Source of the DNA: Holophagaceae bacterium
GTDB taxonomy: Bacteria > Acidobacteriota > Holophagae > Holophagales > Holophagaceae
DNA length: 64,000 nt
Assembly: GCA_016720465.1 (NCBI GenBank)
Contig: JADKKO010000002.1
Location: forward strand, 350,001 to 414,000
Reading direction: 5' to 3'
Part shown: in pieces, positions 34,204 through 42,508 of the stretch
Numbering within the stretch: the first letter of the stretch is position 1
Layout of the letters: every line of letters begins with the position of its first letter
Made by a program: the position numbers and the translations under genes
The notes under the pieces: generated by a model
What the model was told of the DNA's origin: nothing
Databases searched by the model: none
What the model saw: only the letters and a program-made list of their open reading frames with translations

Positions 34204-35892
34204 ATGCTCCGCGCCTGGTTCGCCTGCCTTCTCTGCTTCGGTCTGGTTTCCCTTGGCGCGGGTGTGCCGGTCCAGACCCCGAAGGGAATGGTGGTCTGCC
34301 AGAACCGCCTTGCGGCGGAAATCGGGGCCAAGGTCTTGCAGGACGGCGGCAGCGCTGTGGATGCGGCGGTGGCAACGGCCTTCGCGCTGGCCGTGGTGCA
34401 TCCCATCGCGGGAAATATAGGCGGTGGCGGCTTCCTGGTGGCGCGGGACGGAAATGGCAAGGCCATGAGCTATGACTTCCGGGAGATGGCGCCAAAGGGC
34501 GCTTCGCCCAAGATGTTTCTCGAAGATGGCGGCTACAGCGACAAGCTGCACCACGAGTCCCACCTTTCCGTGGGAGTGCCGGGCACGGTGGCCGGGCTGC
34601 ATCTCGCCTGGAAGGAGCGGGGGAAACTGCCCTGGAGCCGCTTGGTGGCACCCGCCATCCGGTTGGCGGACGAGGGGTTCCCGGTAAGCGAAACGCTGAG
34701 CGCATCCCTCAAGAAATTCCTCCCGGAATTTCTGAACTACCCCGCGACGGTTGCCGCGTTCACGAAAAATGGGAGCCCGTTCGAGGCGGGGGATCTATTG
34801 CGGCAGCCGGACCTGGCCAGGAGCCTGCGCCGCATCTCGGCGCAGGGGCCCGCGGGGTTCTACCGGGGAGAAACTGCGCGGTTGCTCCTTGCTGAAATAA
34901 AACGGGGCGGCGGGATCATCAAGGCTTCGGATCTGCGGGCCTATAGGGCGAAACGGCGGCGACCCGCGCAGGGCCGCTACCGCGGCTTCGACATCATCGC
35001 CATGCCGCCCCCCAGCTCTGGAGGCATCGCGCTCATCGAGATGCTGAACGTGCTGGAAGGTTATGACCTTGGCGGCATGGGCGCGGGTTCGCCGGAAACC
35101 GCGCATCTGGTGGCCGAATCCATGCGCCGCGCCTTCAGGGACCGGGCGCTTTACCTGGGGGATCCGGACTTCAATACCGCGATCCCCGTTGGCAGGCTCC
35201 TGTCCAAAAGCTACGCGGCGGAGCTTCGGAAGGGCATTGCTCCGGACCGCGCCACGGCATCTTCGCTGATGGGATTTCAACCGAATGAATACAACCGGGA
35301 GCATGAGCAGACCACTCACATCTCCGTGGTGGACGCGTCCCGCAACGCTGTGGGCCTGACCTATACGCTCGAAGATAATTACGGCTCCAAGATCCTGGTG
35401 CCCGGCGCGGGATTTCTGCTGAACAACGAGATGGGCGATTTCAATGCACAGCCTGGGCTCACCGATGCCACCGGAAAGATCGGCACTCAGCCGAATCTTG
35501 CGAGGCCGCTCCAGCGGCCACTCTCCAGCATGTGCCCCGCCATCCTGGCCAGGGACGGGAAGCTGTCCATGGTCACGGGCAGCCCCGGCGGCCGCACCAT
35601 CATCAGCACCGTGCTCGAATCGGTGCTTAATGTCGTGGACTTCGGGATGGACGCCCAAGCCGCGGTGGACGCGCCCCGGTTCCATCACCAGTGGCTGCCG
35701 GACCGCATTCAAATCGAGCCTGAAGCTGTCTACCAGAAGGGTTTCTTGGAAGCATTGAAAGCGAAAGGCCACGTCCTTTCCCTGCGCGAGGGGCGGCAGG
35801 GCGCGGCCCAGGTCATCGTGTTGATCGATGGCGTCCTTTCAGGTGGCGCGGACTCGACCCGGTGGGCGGATTCAGCGGCAGTAGCCCAGTAG
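34204..35892 (+). CDS. ggt: Gamma-glutamyltransferase (glutathione hydrolase)
   Basis: The 562-residue precursor begins with a signal peptide (MLRAWFACLLCFGLVSLGAG). The self-cleavage site is HEQ-TTH with Thr370 as the nucleophile of the small subunit; TTHISVVDASRNAVGLTYTL is the standard motif. The glycine pair of the oxyanion hole is in MVTGSPGGRTII, and Arg in DFREMAPKGASP binds the gamma-glutamyl group. It acts in the periplasm, removing or transferring gamma-glutamyl groups from glutathione and similar peptides. A bidirectional terminator separates it from the converging rpsA. Confidence 0.95.
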   Translation: MLRAWFACLLCFGLVSLGAGVPVQTPKGMVVCQNRLAAEIGAKVLQDGGSAVDAAVATAFALAVVHPIAGNIGGGGFLVARDGNGKAMSYDFREMAPKGASPKMFLEDGGYSDKLHHESHLSVGVPGTVAGLHLAWKERGKLPWSRLVAPAIRLADEGFPVSETLSASLKKFLPEFLNYPATVAAFTKNGSPFEAGDLLRQPDLARSLRRISAQGPAGFYRGETARLLLAEIKRGGGIIKASDLRAYRAKRRRPAQGRYRGFDIIAMPPPSSGGIALIEMLNVLEGYDLGGMGAGSPETAHLVAESMRRAFRDRALYLGDPDFNTAIPVGRLLSKSYAAELRKGIAPDRATASSLMGFQPNEYNREHEQTTHISVVDASRNAVGLTYTLEDNYGSKILVPGAGFLLNNEMGDFNAQPGLTDATGKIGTQPNLARPLQRPLSSMCPAILARDGKLSMVTGSPGGRTIISTVLESVLNVVDFGMDAQAAVDAPRFHHQWLPDRIQIEPEAVYQKGFLEALKAKGHVLSLREGRQGAAQVIVLIDGVLSGGADSTRWADSAAVAQ

Positions 35893-35925
35893 CTGGTTGT
35901 GCCGTAGCCATTCTAAGAACGACAA

Positions 35926-35945
35926 AGGCGCCCTTGCGGGCGCCT
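35926..35945. terminator. Hairpin terminator between ggt and rpsA
   Basis: AGGCGCCC and GGGCGCCT form a perfect 8-bp stem around TTGC between two converging genes. T-runs are short on both sides (TTTGTC on the minus strand), so it is a moderate terminator usable from both directions. Confidence 0.7.
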
Positions 35946-35965
35946 CGTCTTGAAACCGGTTTGGC

Positions 35966-37726
35966 TTAGTCTTCGCGTTCCGCCTTGTTGAAGGCGTCGG
36001 CCAGGGTGGCCTTTTTGAAGGCAGGGGCGTTGGCTTTGGCGGCATCCATGTCGCCGCGCTCGGCGTCCATCTCCAGTTGTTTGACGGAGAGGCCGATGCG
36101 CCGCTCGGTGGGATCGAGCTTCACGATCTTCATGGTGAGGTCCTGGCCCGCGTGGTATTCCTTCTGGATGTCCTCCACGCGCTTGCGGGAAAGCTCGGAG
36201 ACGTGCACCAGGCCTTCGATCCCATCGCCCAGGTCCACGAAAGCGCCGAAGTCCGTGAGGCGGGCGATCTTGCCTTCGAGGGTATCGCCGACATTGTGGC
36301 TTTCGAAGAAAATCTCCCAGACATTGGGTTCCATGTGCTTGACGCTCAGGCTCATGCGCTGGGCCAGGGGATCCAGGTTCAGGACCTTGGCGGTGACTTC
36401 GTCGCCCTTCTTCACCAGCTCATTGGGATGCTTGATCTTCTTGGTCCAGCTGAAGTCGGACACATGGATCAGGCCGTCGATGCCGTCTTCCAGTTCCACA
36501 AAGGCGCCGAACTCGGTGATGTTGCGCACGACGCCCGTGACGATCATGCCGGGCTGGTATTTCTCGGCGATGGCCATCCAGGGATTCGGCGTGATCTGCT
36601 TCATGCCCAAGGAGATGCGGCGGTTCTCGGGATCCACCTGCAGGATGATGGCTTCCACCTGGTCGCCCAGGTTGACCATGCCCTTGGCGGACTTGACCTT
36701 CTTGGTCCAGCTCATCTCGGAGACATGCACCAGGCCTTCAACACCGGGCTCCAGCTCGACGAACGCGCCGTAGTCCGTGATGGAGACCACCTTGCCCTTG
36801 ACGTTGGCCTGGACGGGGAAGCGCTCCTCGACCGTGAGCCAGGGATCCGGGAACTTCTGCTTGTAGCCCAGGGACACGCGCTCGGTGTCCTTGTCGTACT
36901 TGAGGATGGCGACCTCGACCTTGTCGCCCACCTGGAACATTTCGCTGGGGTGGTTGAGCCGGCCCCAGGACATGTCCGTGATGTGCAGCAGGCCGTCCAC
37001 GCCGCCCAGGTCCACGAAGGCGCCGTATTCGGTGATGTTCTTGACGGTGCCTTCCACGAGCTTGCCTTCTTCGAGGCCCGAAAGGGTCTCTTCCTTCATG
37101 GAGGCGCTGATGGTCTCCAGGAACAGCTTGCGGGAAAGGACGATGTTGCCGCGGCGGCGGTTGACCTTGATGACCTTCATGTCGAAGGACTTGCCGATGA
37201 ACGGATCCAGGTTGCGGGCGGGCTTGGTGTCCACCTGCGAACCGGGCAGGAAGGCGCGGATGCCGATGTCCACGGCCAGGCCGCCCTTGACCTTCTCCAG
37301 CACGACGCCGTGCACGGTCATGTTGGAACGGAAGGCCTTTTCGACCTCGTCCCAGATCTTCATCTTCTCGGCGCGCTCGCGGGAAAGGCGCACGTTGCCG
37401 TTGGCGTCCTCCAGGTACTCGAGCAGCACTTCGACCACATCGCCCACAGCGACACCCACGGTGCCGTCAGGGTTGTTGAACTCGTCGATGTTGACGGTGC
37501 CCGACCCCTTGTAGCCGATGTCGATGATGACGTCCTTGCCGCGGATCTCCACGACATGGCCGCGCACCACCGCGTCTTCTTTGAGGCCGCGGGTTTCGCC
37601 CTGCAGGGCCGCCAGGAATTCGGTGGCCTCCGGAGAGCTGTCGTCCAGCTGAGTCGCGTCCAGCACGTTGATGCTGCCCATGCGTTTAGACGCATTGCCC
37701 CTGATGATTTCTTCTAACTTGGACAT
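35966..37726 (-). CDS. rpsA: 30S ribosomal protein S1
   Basis: The 586-residue protein has six S1 (OB-fold) RNA-binding domains. The first two are divergent (VRGHVVEIRGKDVIIDIGYK and VHGVVLEKVKGGLAVDIGIR). The last four follow the strict GAFVDL/GLVHVSE pattern (EYGAFVDLGGVDGLLHITDM, DYGAFVELEPGVEGLVHVSE, EFGAFVELEDGIDGLIHVSD, DFGAFVDLGDGIEGLVHVSE). S1 delivers mRNA to the 30S subunit, mainly for leaders with weak ribosome sites. The charged C-terminal tail (AERGDMDAAKANAPAFKKAT) is outside the S1 folds. A terminator upstream (37884-37910) separates it from the nfu gene. Confidence 0.97.
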   Translation of the reverse strand: MSKLEEIIRGNASKRMGSINVLDATQLDDSSPEATEFLAALQGETRGLKEDAVVRGHVVEIRGKDVIIDIGYKGSGTVNIDEFNNPDGTVGVAVGDVVEVLLEYLEDANGNVRLSRERAEKMKIWDEVEKAFRSNMTVHGVVLEKVKGGLAVDIGIRAFLPGSQVDTKPARNLDPFIGKSFDMKVIKVNRRRGNIVLSRKLFLETISASMKEETLSGLEEGKLVEGTVKNITEYGAFVDLGGVDGLLHITDMSWGRLNHPSEMFQVGDKVEVAILKYDKDTERVSLGYKQKFPDPWLTVEERFPVQANVKGKVVSITDYGAFVELEPGVEGLVHVSEMSWTKKVKSAKGMVNLGDQVEAIILQVDPENRRISLGMKQITPNPWMAIAEKYQPGMIVTGVVRNITEFGAFVELEDGIDGLIHVSDFSWTKKIKHPNELVKKGDEVTAKVLNLDPLAQRMSLSVKHMEPNVWEIFFESHNVGDTLEGKIARLTDFGAFVDLGDGIEGLVHVSELSRKRVEDIQKEYHAGQDLTMKIVKLDPTERRIGLSVKQLEMDAERGDMDAAKANAPAFKKATLADAFNKAERED

Positions 37727-37869
37727 CTAGTCCACCTCTTTTGAGTTGCCCCCCATTTCCGATGGGGCGGCTGGAATCCCGGCACATGCGTCCGGCAGAA
37801 CGACAAGGATATCGGGAGATGGCCTGGAAGGCGAGGGAAAGTGTTGATGGGGGTACGAGCCAACAGCCG

Positions 37870-37938
37870 TGAGCTATGAGCTTAAAAAAGGACGCGCCAG
37901 AGGCGCATCCAATAAGCTGATGGCTGATAGCTGATGGC
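37870..37938. repeat. GAGCTATGAGC / GCTGATGGCTGATA short repeats
   Basis: TGAGCTATGAGCTT (37870-37883) and GCTGATGGCTGATAGCTGAT (from 37916) flank the terminator hairpin of the nfu gene. The unit GCTGATGG/GCTGATAG repeats three times, and the GAGCTATG unit matches 29862-29888. These are simple interspersed repeats of unknown origin. Confidence 0.55.
37884..37910 (-). terminator. Intrinsic terminator of the suf-nfu transcript
   Basis: On the minus strand, GGATGCGCC and GGCGCGTCC pair around TCT (8 of 9 pairs, one G-T mismatch-like pair) and are followed by TTTTTT. It lies 50-75 bases beyond the stop of the Nfu-like gene and upstream of rpsA. Confidence 0.85.
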
Positions 37939-37959
37939 CTTTTTGCGGTCACCCACTGC

Positions 37960-38526
37960 CTAAACCGATATCACCACCAGTTCAGGATCGATCTCCTTCT
38001 GCAGCATCCCCTCGATGGCGGCCAGGGTGCCGGTCAGGGAGCTGGGGCAGGAATTGCAGGCGCCCTGGTAGCGGATCATCACCTGCTTCTCTACCCGGCC
38101 CACGATCTCCAGGCCGCCTCCATCGGCCGCCAGGGCGGGGAGGATGCTTTCTTCCAGAATGGCCTGGACCTTTTTCAGGATCTCGTCGTTCTGGTCGTTG
38201 ATCTTGTTGAACTCGCGTTTGGCGGCGGCTTCATTGGCTTGCCCATTCAATCCATTGATGCTCGCGGCGGCGCGGATGGGAGTGGCGAGCTTGGGCAGCA
38301 GGTCCGACCACTTCACGTCCTCGGTCTTGGTCACCGTGAGCCATTTGTCCTGCATGAAGACCGACACCACGCTGCCCATGTCGAACAGGGCCTTGGCCAG
38401 GTCATCGTTCGCAGCGATCTCAGCGCTGGGAAAGCTCTTCGGAAATCCCAGGGCCACGGGTTCCTTCAATAGGAATTTCACCGCGTTGGGGTTGGGCGTG
38501 TATTCGATCTCGGCGATCTTAGGCAT
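37960..38526 (-). CDS. Nfu-type iron-sulfur cluster scaffold/carrier
   Basis: The 188-residue protein has an Nfu N-terminal domain (IEYTPNPNAVKFLLKEPV and DKWLTVTKTEDVKWSDL) joined by a helical linker to a NifU C-terminal domain (VQAILEESILPALAADGGGL) with the cluster-binding CNSCPSS (CxxC). Such proteins receive Fe-S clusters from the SufBCD scaffold and pass them to apoproteins. It is the last gene of the suf run, 93 bases after sufU, with a palindromic repeat between. Confidence 0.92.
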   Translation of the reverse strand: MPKIAEIEYTPNPNAVKFLLKEPVALGFPKSFPSAEIAANDDLAKALFDMGSVVSVFMQDKWLTVTKTEDVKWSDLLPKLATPIRAAASINGLNGQANEAAAKREFNKINDQNDEILKKVQAILEESILPALAADGGGLEIVGRVEKQVMIRYQGACNSCPSSLTGTLAAIEGMLQKEIDPELVVISV

Positions 38527-38537
38527 GAGATTCCTCT

Positions 38538-38613
38538 AACCGCGAAATACGCGAACAATCGCGAAAATAAACCATGTTGTTTTTTTCGCGCACATTCGCG
38601 CCTTTCGCGGTTT
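38538..38613. repeat. CGCGAA-rich palindromic element (copy A)
   Basis: A left arm AACCGCGAAATACGCGAACA and further CGCGAAAA faces a right arm ending CGCGCCTTTCGCGGTTT; arms of about 32 bases surround a short A+T-rich centre. Each arm carries three CGCGAA units. The same element, slightly shorter, lies at 42427-42498 in the same operon. The RNA would fold into a long hairpin between sufU and nfu. Confidence 0.8.
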
Positions 38614-38618
38614 CATTT

Positions 38619-39071
38619 TTACTCCGTGCTCACAGTCGCTTCGCCCTTGAGTGCGGAGTGCAGCGTGGCCCAGGGGAGCACGGCGCACTTGACCCGGCTC
38701 GGGAGGTCCTTCACGCCCTGGAACAGCGCGAGTTTTCCCAGGAGGTTCGCCTCGGTCGAGGGGTCCAGCTCGCCCCGCACCATGGAGCGGAATTGCTCGG
38801 CCATGGCCTCGGCTTCCACGATGTTCTTCCCTTTGACGGCGCCGGTCATGAGGGATGCCGAAGCCACGTCGATGGCGCAGCCATGGCCTTCGAACTTGAT
38901 ATCTTCGATCAGTCCGTCCCGGATATTGAGGGTGAGCTGCAGCTCGTCGCCGCAGAGCGGATTCTGGCCGTCGGCGTGGTGGGTGCAAGGATCCAGCTTG
39001 CCGAAATTCCGCGGCTTCTTGTTGTGCTCGATGATGACCTGTTGATAGAGCTCGCGGGGATCGCTGGCCAT
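38619..39071 (-). CDS. sufU: SufU-type Fe-S assembly / sulfur-accepting protein
   Basis: The 150-residue IscU-fold protein has the three conserved cysteines and the acidic partner: PLCGDELQL, GHGCAIDVASASLMTG, and RVKCAVLPWATLH. The insertion between the second and third cysteines (QFRSMVRGELDPSTEANLLG) is the SufU mark that separates it from IscU. In SUF systems lacking SufE, SufU carries zinc and accepts sulfur from the cysteine desulfurase SufS. Its start overlaps the sufS stop (TGATG). No sufE or sufA is present in this cluster. Confidence 0.93.
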   Translation of the reverse strand: MASDPRELYQQVIIEHNKKPRNFGKLDPCTHHADGQNPLCGDELQLTLNIRDGLIEDIKFEGHGCAIDVASASLMTGAVKGKNIVEAEAMAEQFRSMVRGELDPSTEANLLGKLALFQGVKDLPSRVKCAVLPWATLHSALKGEATVSTE

Positions 39072-40342
39072 CAGCCTTGCTCCTCTGCGGAGTTGAAGGA
39101 ATCAGCGCCGAAGATCTCTTTCACTTGCCGGATAGCCGCCACCAGGGCGTCCACATCCTCCCGGTCGTTGAAGTAGGCGAAGCTGGCGCGGGTGGTGGCG
39201 GGAATGTCGAAACGCTTCATCACCGGCTGGGCGCAGTGGTGGCCAGCCCGCACCACCACGCCCTCATGGTCGAGGATGCTGCCCACGTCGTGGGGATGGA
39301 TGCCGTCCAGCACAAAGCTGAGCACCGAGGCCTTGCCGGGGGCCGTGCCGATGACGCGCAGGCCCTCGATCTTGCCCAGTTCCTTCGTGGCGTACTCCAG
39401 GAGGGCGTGCTCGTGCGCTGCGATGCGGTCCAGGCCGATGGCGTTCAGGTAATCAATGGCCGCCCCCAGTCCGATGGCTTCGGCGATGGGCGGCGTGCCG
39501 GCCTCGAACTTGCCTGGAATGCCCATGTAGGTGGTCTTCTCCCACGACACCGAGAGGATCATGCTGCCGCCGCCCTGCCACGGGGGCATGGCCTCGAGCA
39601 GTTCCTTTTTGCCGTAGAGGACGCCGATGCCCGTGGGTCCGCTCAGTTTGTGGCCGCTGAAGGCATAGAAATCCGCGTCCAGATCCACCACGTCCACCGG
39701 GATGTGCGGCACCGCCTGGGCGCCATCCACGACCACCACGATGCTCTTGGCGTGGGCGGCGGCGATGATCTTCTTGAGGGGGTTCACGGTGCCCAGCACG
39801 TTGGAGACGTGCGTGATGCCGACCACCTTCACACGCGGGGTCAGCAAGGCCTCCAGGGCATCCAGATCCAGCACGCCCCGGTCGTCCATGGGGATGACTT
39901 TGATCGAAGCGCCCTTTTCGGCCGCCAGCATCTGCCAAGGCACGATGTTGGAATGGTGTTCCATGGCGCTGAGCAGGATCTCATCGCCTTCCTGGACATT
40001 GGCGCGGCCCCAGCTTTGGGCCACGAGGTTCAAGGCCTCGGTGGCGCCCCGGGTCCAGATGATCTGCTTGGCGCTGGGCGCGTGGAGGAAGGCGCGCACT
40101 TTCTCGCGGGCTTCCTCGAAGCGGTCCGTGGCCTCCTGGGAAAGGGTGCTTACCCCGCGATGGACATTGGTGTGCTCGAAGCGCTGATAGTGGGCCATGC
40201 GTTCGATGACGGAGTTGGGCATCTGTCCACTGACCGCGCTGTCCAGGTAATGCATGGGTTTCCCGTGGAATGGCACGCTGAGCAACGGGAAGTCCGTGCG
40301 GATCTTTTCGACATCGAGGGGAGTCAGCACAGGTCCGCTCAT
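39071..40342 (-). CDS. sufS: Cysteine desulfurase SufS
   Basis: The 423-residue PLP enzyme has the PLP-lysine motif AFSGHKLSGPTGIGVLYG, the catalytic cysteine loop VRAGHHCAQPVM, and the N-terminal YLDSAVSGQMPNSVIERM of group II desulfurases. It removes sulfur from cysteine for Fe-S assembly. The start at 40342 overlaps the sufD stop (ATGA), so an in-frame extension upstream, which would lie inside sufD, is rejected. TNVHRGVSTLSQEATDRFEE is the usual SufS segment. Confidence 0.95.
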   Translation of the reverse strand: MSGPVLTPLDVEKIRTDFPLLSVPFHGKPMHYLDSAVSGQMPNSVIERMAHYQRFEHTNVHRGVSTLSQEATDRFEEAREKVRAFLHAPSAKQIIWTRGATEALNLVAQSWGRANVQEGDEILLSAMEHHSNIVPWQMLAAEKGASIKVIPMDDRGVLDLDALEALLTPRVKVVGITHVSNVLGTVNPLKKIIAAAHAKSIVVVVDGAQAVPHIPVDVVDLDADFYAFSGHKLSGPTGIGVLYGKKELLEAMPPWQGGGSMILSVSWEKTTYMGIPGKFEAGTPPIAEAIGLGAAIDYLNAIGLDRIAAHEHALLEYATKELGKIEGLRVIGTAPGKASVLSFVLDGIHPHDVGSILDHEGVVVRAGHHCAQPVMKRFDIPATTRASFAYFNDREDVDALVAAIRQVKEIFGADSFNSAEEQG

Positions 40343-41646
40343 GCCATTTCTCCCAGGTCCGAGGCCAGATCCGTGGCGTTCGTGCGCGCCATGACGGCCT
40401 GGCGCAACTGGCGGCGGAGGCTTGTGACCGGAATGTGGGCCAGCAGGTCCGCGGCGAAGCCGTAGGTGAGGAGGTTCCGCGCCGCTTGATCGTTGAGTCC
40501 GCGGCTTTGGAGGTAGAAGAGTTCCTCCGGATCCAACTGGCCGATGGCGGCGCCATGGGCGCACTTGACATCGTCCGTGTCGATTTCGAGCTGGGGCTTG
40601 GTGTCCACGCGGGCCTTCTCGCTGAGCAGCAGGTTGCGGCTCTGCTGGCGGGCGTCGGTGCCTTGGGCGCCCTTGCGCACGAAAATGCGGCCATTGAACA
40701 CCGCGCGGGCTTCGTCGTCCACGATGGCCTTGTGGAGCTGATGGCTGGTGCAGTCCGGCTGAGTGTGATCGAGGATCGAATGCGTGTCCGCGAACTGGTT
40801 TCCGTTCAGGAGCGCGAGTCCGTCAAGGACCACGTCGGCGCCGGTCCCCTGGATGGAAATCTGGGGCGCCTGGCGGCTGAAGCTCGCGCCGAAGCTGATG
40901 GTGCGGCTGTGGTAGCGGCCATCCCGGGAAATCTTCGCCCGCAAATTGGAGATATGGAATGCGCCTGTGGACTCACGCTGGATGCGCTCATGGCGCAATT
41001 CGGCGTTTTCGCCCACAAAGATTTCCACACAGGAATTTGTGAAGTAGGTTCCGTTCCCAGTGTATTCCTCGATGAGTTCCACTTCGGCCCCTGGCTCCAC
41101 CACCACGATGATCCTGGGTTGCGAAACCGTAGCGGCGCCACTCGCATGGCTCATGAACAGCAAGTGGAGGGGCGATTCAACCTTCACGTGCTTCGGCACG
41201 AAGACATAGGCACCATCCAGGAACCGTGCGGAATTGAGATTGGCGAAGATGTCCGAATCGCCCGTCTGCGATAGGCTGCCCAATTGGGGCGCGGCTTCGG
41301 AGGCCGAGGAAAGGTGCAGCAACCGCACGCCCTGGGGCAGGGCGGAGGTGCAGCTGTGGTGCGGGTCGAAGTGGCCGTTGACGAAGACCAGGCGCGTGCC
41401 TCGGGCTTCCGGCAGGATGCTGCCTTTGATATCCACTGTTTCGGGCCGGCCTGGTGCGAAAGCGAGCGCCTTGAGATTCCGGAGGTCGGAATACTTCCAA
41501 TCTTCATCTTTGGCCGTCGGCAGATCCTGATGTTGAAGCGCCGACTCCGCGGCCTTGCGCAATTCGGCCCAGCCCGCTGGCCGGCTCGCGCCCAGGAGGT
41601 CGGGGATCAGCGTACAGTCGCTGACGCTGGGGACTGGCGCGGTCAT
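40339..41646 (-). CDS. sufD: SufD, Fe-S scaffold complex subunit
   Basis: The 435-residue SufBD-family protein has the right-handed beta-helix core (IIVVVEPGAEVELIEEYTGN, ADVVLDGLALLNGNQFADTH) and the conserved C-terminal part (LEIDTDDVKCAHGAAIGQLD, then LFYLQSRGLNDQAARNLLTY). The HG and acidic motif DDVKCAHGA holds the functional Cys/His pair. SufD pairs with SufB on the SufC ATPase and assists iron entry. It overlaps sufC and sufS by four bases each. Confidence 0.94.
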   Translation of the reverse strand: MTAPVPSVSDCTLIPDLLGASRPAGWAELRKAAESALQHQDLPTAKDEDWKYSDLRNLKALAFAPGRPETVDIKGSILPEARGTRLVFVNGHFDPHHSCTSALPQGVRLLHLSSASEAAPQLGSLSQTGDSDIFANLNSARFLDGAYVFVPKHVKVESPLHLLFMSHASGAATVSQPRIIVVVEPGAEVELIEEYTGNGTYFTNSCVEIFVGENAELRHERIQRESTGAFHISNLRAKISRDGRYHSRTISFGASFSRQAPQISIQGTGADVVLDGLALLNGNQFADTHSILDHTQPDCTSHQLHKAIVDDEARAVFNGRIFVRKGAQGTDARQQSRNLLLSEKARVDTKPQLEIDTDDVKCAHGAAIGQLDPEELFYLQSRGLNDQAARNLLTYGFAADLLAHIPVTSLRRQLRQAVMARTNATDLASDLGEMA

Positions 41647-42407
41647 CGGTCCGCCCCTGCGGCGGTGGCTTCCTTGACCCAGTCGTAACCGCGGCTTTCC
41701 ACTTCCAGGGCCAATTCCGGCCCACCGGATTTCACGATCCGGCCGTCCTGGAGAATGTGGATGTGGCTGGCGGGGATATGGTCCAGTAGGCGCTGGTAGT
41801 GCGTGATAAGCAAAATGGCTTTGTCGGGGGCTTTCAGGGCGGTCACGGCCTCGCCTACGATGCGCAGCGCGTCCACATCCAACCCTGAATCGAGCTCATC
41901 GAGGATGGCGAGCTTGGGTTCCAGCACGGCCATCTGCAGGATCTCGTTGCGCTTTTTTTCGCCGCCGCTGAAACCCACGTTCAGGCTGCGGTCCAGGAAT
42001 TCATCGCGCATCCCCACCAACTGGATCTTTTCGCGGATGAAATCATCGAATTCAAGAGGGTCCATTTCCTCGCGGCCGTTGGCTTCGGCCTGCTTGTTGT
42101 AGGCCAGCCGCAGGAATTGCGCGTTGCTCACGCCGGGCACTTCGATGGGGTGCTGGAAGCCCATGAATACGCCGGCCCGGGCGCGCTCGTCGGCTTCCAT
42201 CTCGAAGAGGTTCCGGCCTTCGAACAGCACTTCGCCCGAAGTCACCAGATAGCTTGGATGGCCTGCGAGCACCTTGCCCAGCGTGCTCTTGCCGGAACCA
42301 TTGGGGCCCATGATGGCATGCACTTCGCCAGCCTTGATTTCAAGGTTGATCCCTTTGAGGACCTCGGTATCGCCGATGGAAGCGCTCAGATTCTTGATGC
42401 TCAGCAT
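41643..42407 (-). CDS. sufC: SufC, ATPase of the Fe-S scaffold complex
   Basis: The 254-residue ABC-type ATPase has Walker A GPNGSGKST, the SufC-specific FSGGEKKRNEILQMA signature, Walker B LAILDELDSGLDVDALR and His in LITHYQRLLDHI. It drives conformational change of SufBD during cluster building; it is not a transporter. A palindromic repeat of about 72 bases separates it from sufB, while it overlaps sufD. Confidence 0.96.
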   Translation of the reverse strand: MLSIKNLSASIGDTEVLKGINLEIKAGEVHAIMGPNGSGKSTLGKVLAGHPSYLVTSGEVLFEGRNLFEMEADERARAGVFMGFQHPIEVPGVSNAQFLRLAYNKQAEANGREEMDPLEFDDFIREKIQLVGMRDEFLDRSLNVGFSGGEKKRNEILQMAVLEPKLAILDELDSGLDVDALRIVGEAVTALKAPDKAILLITHYQRLLDHIPASHIHILQDGRIVKSGGPELALEVESRGYDWVKEATAAGADR

Positions 42408-42426
42408 TCACAACTCCCAAACAACC

Positions 42427-42498
42427 AACCGCGAAAAGCGCGAAATTCCGCGAAAAAGAAATTTGTTATTTGAGCGTCCATTCGCGCCTTTCGCGGTT
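42427..42498. repeat. CGCGAA-rich palindromic element (copy B)
   Basis: The left arm AACCGCGAAAAGCGCGAAAT and the right arm ending TTCGCGCCTTTCGCGGTT are near complements; the last 17 bases are almost the same as in copy A at 38538-38613. The element sits between sufB and sufC, inside the operon. Its hairpin could protect or attenuate the message and so set the sufB to sufCDSU ratio. Confidence 0.8.
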
Positions 42499-42508
42499 CG
42501 ATTATTTT

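Noticed and set aside
36077..37717. 546-codon plus-strand open frame over rpsA
   Set aside because: Complement of the repetitive S1 domains; translation is His/Gln/Asp-rich repeats without fold signature.
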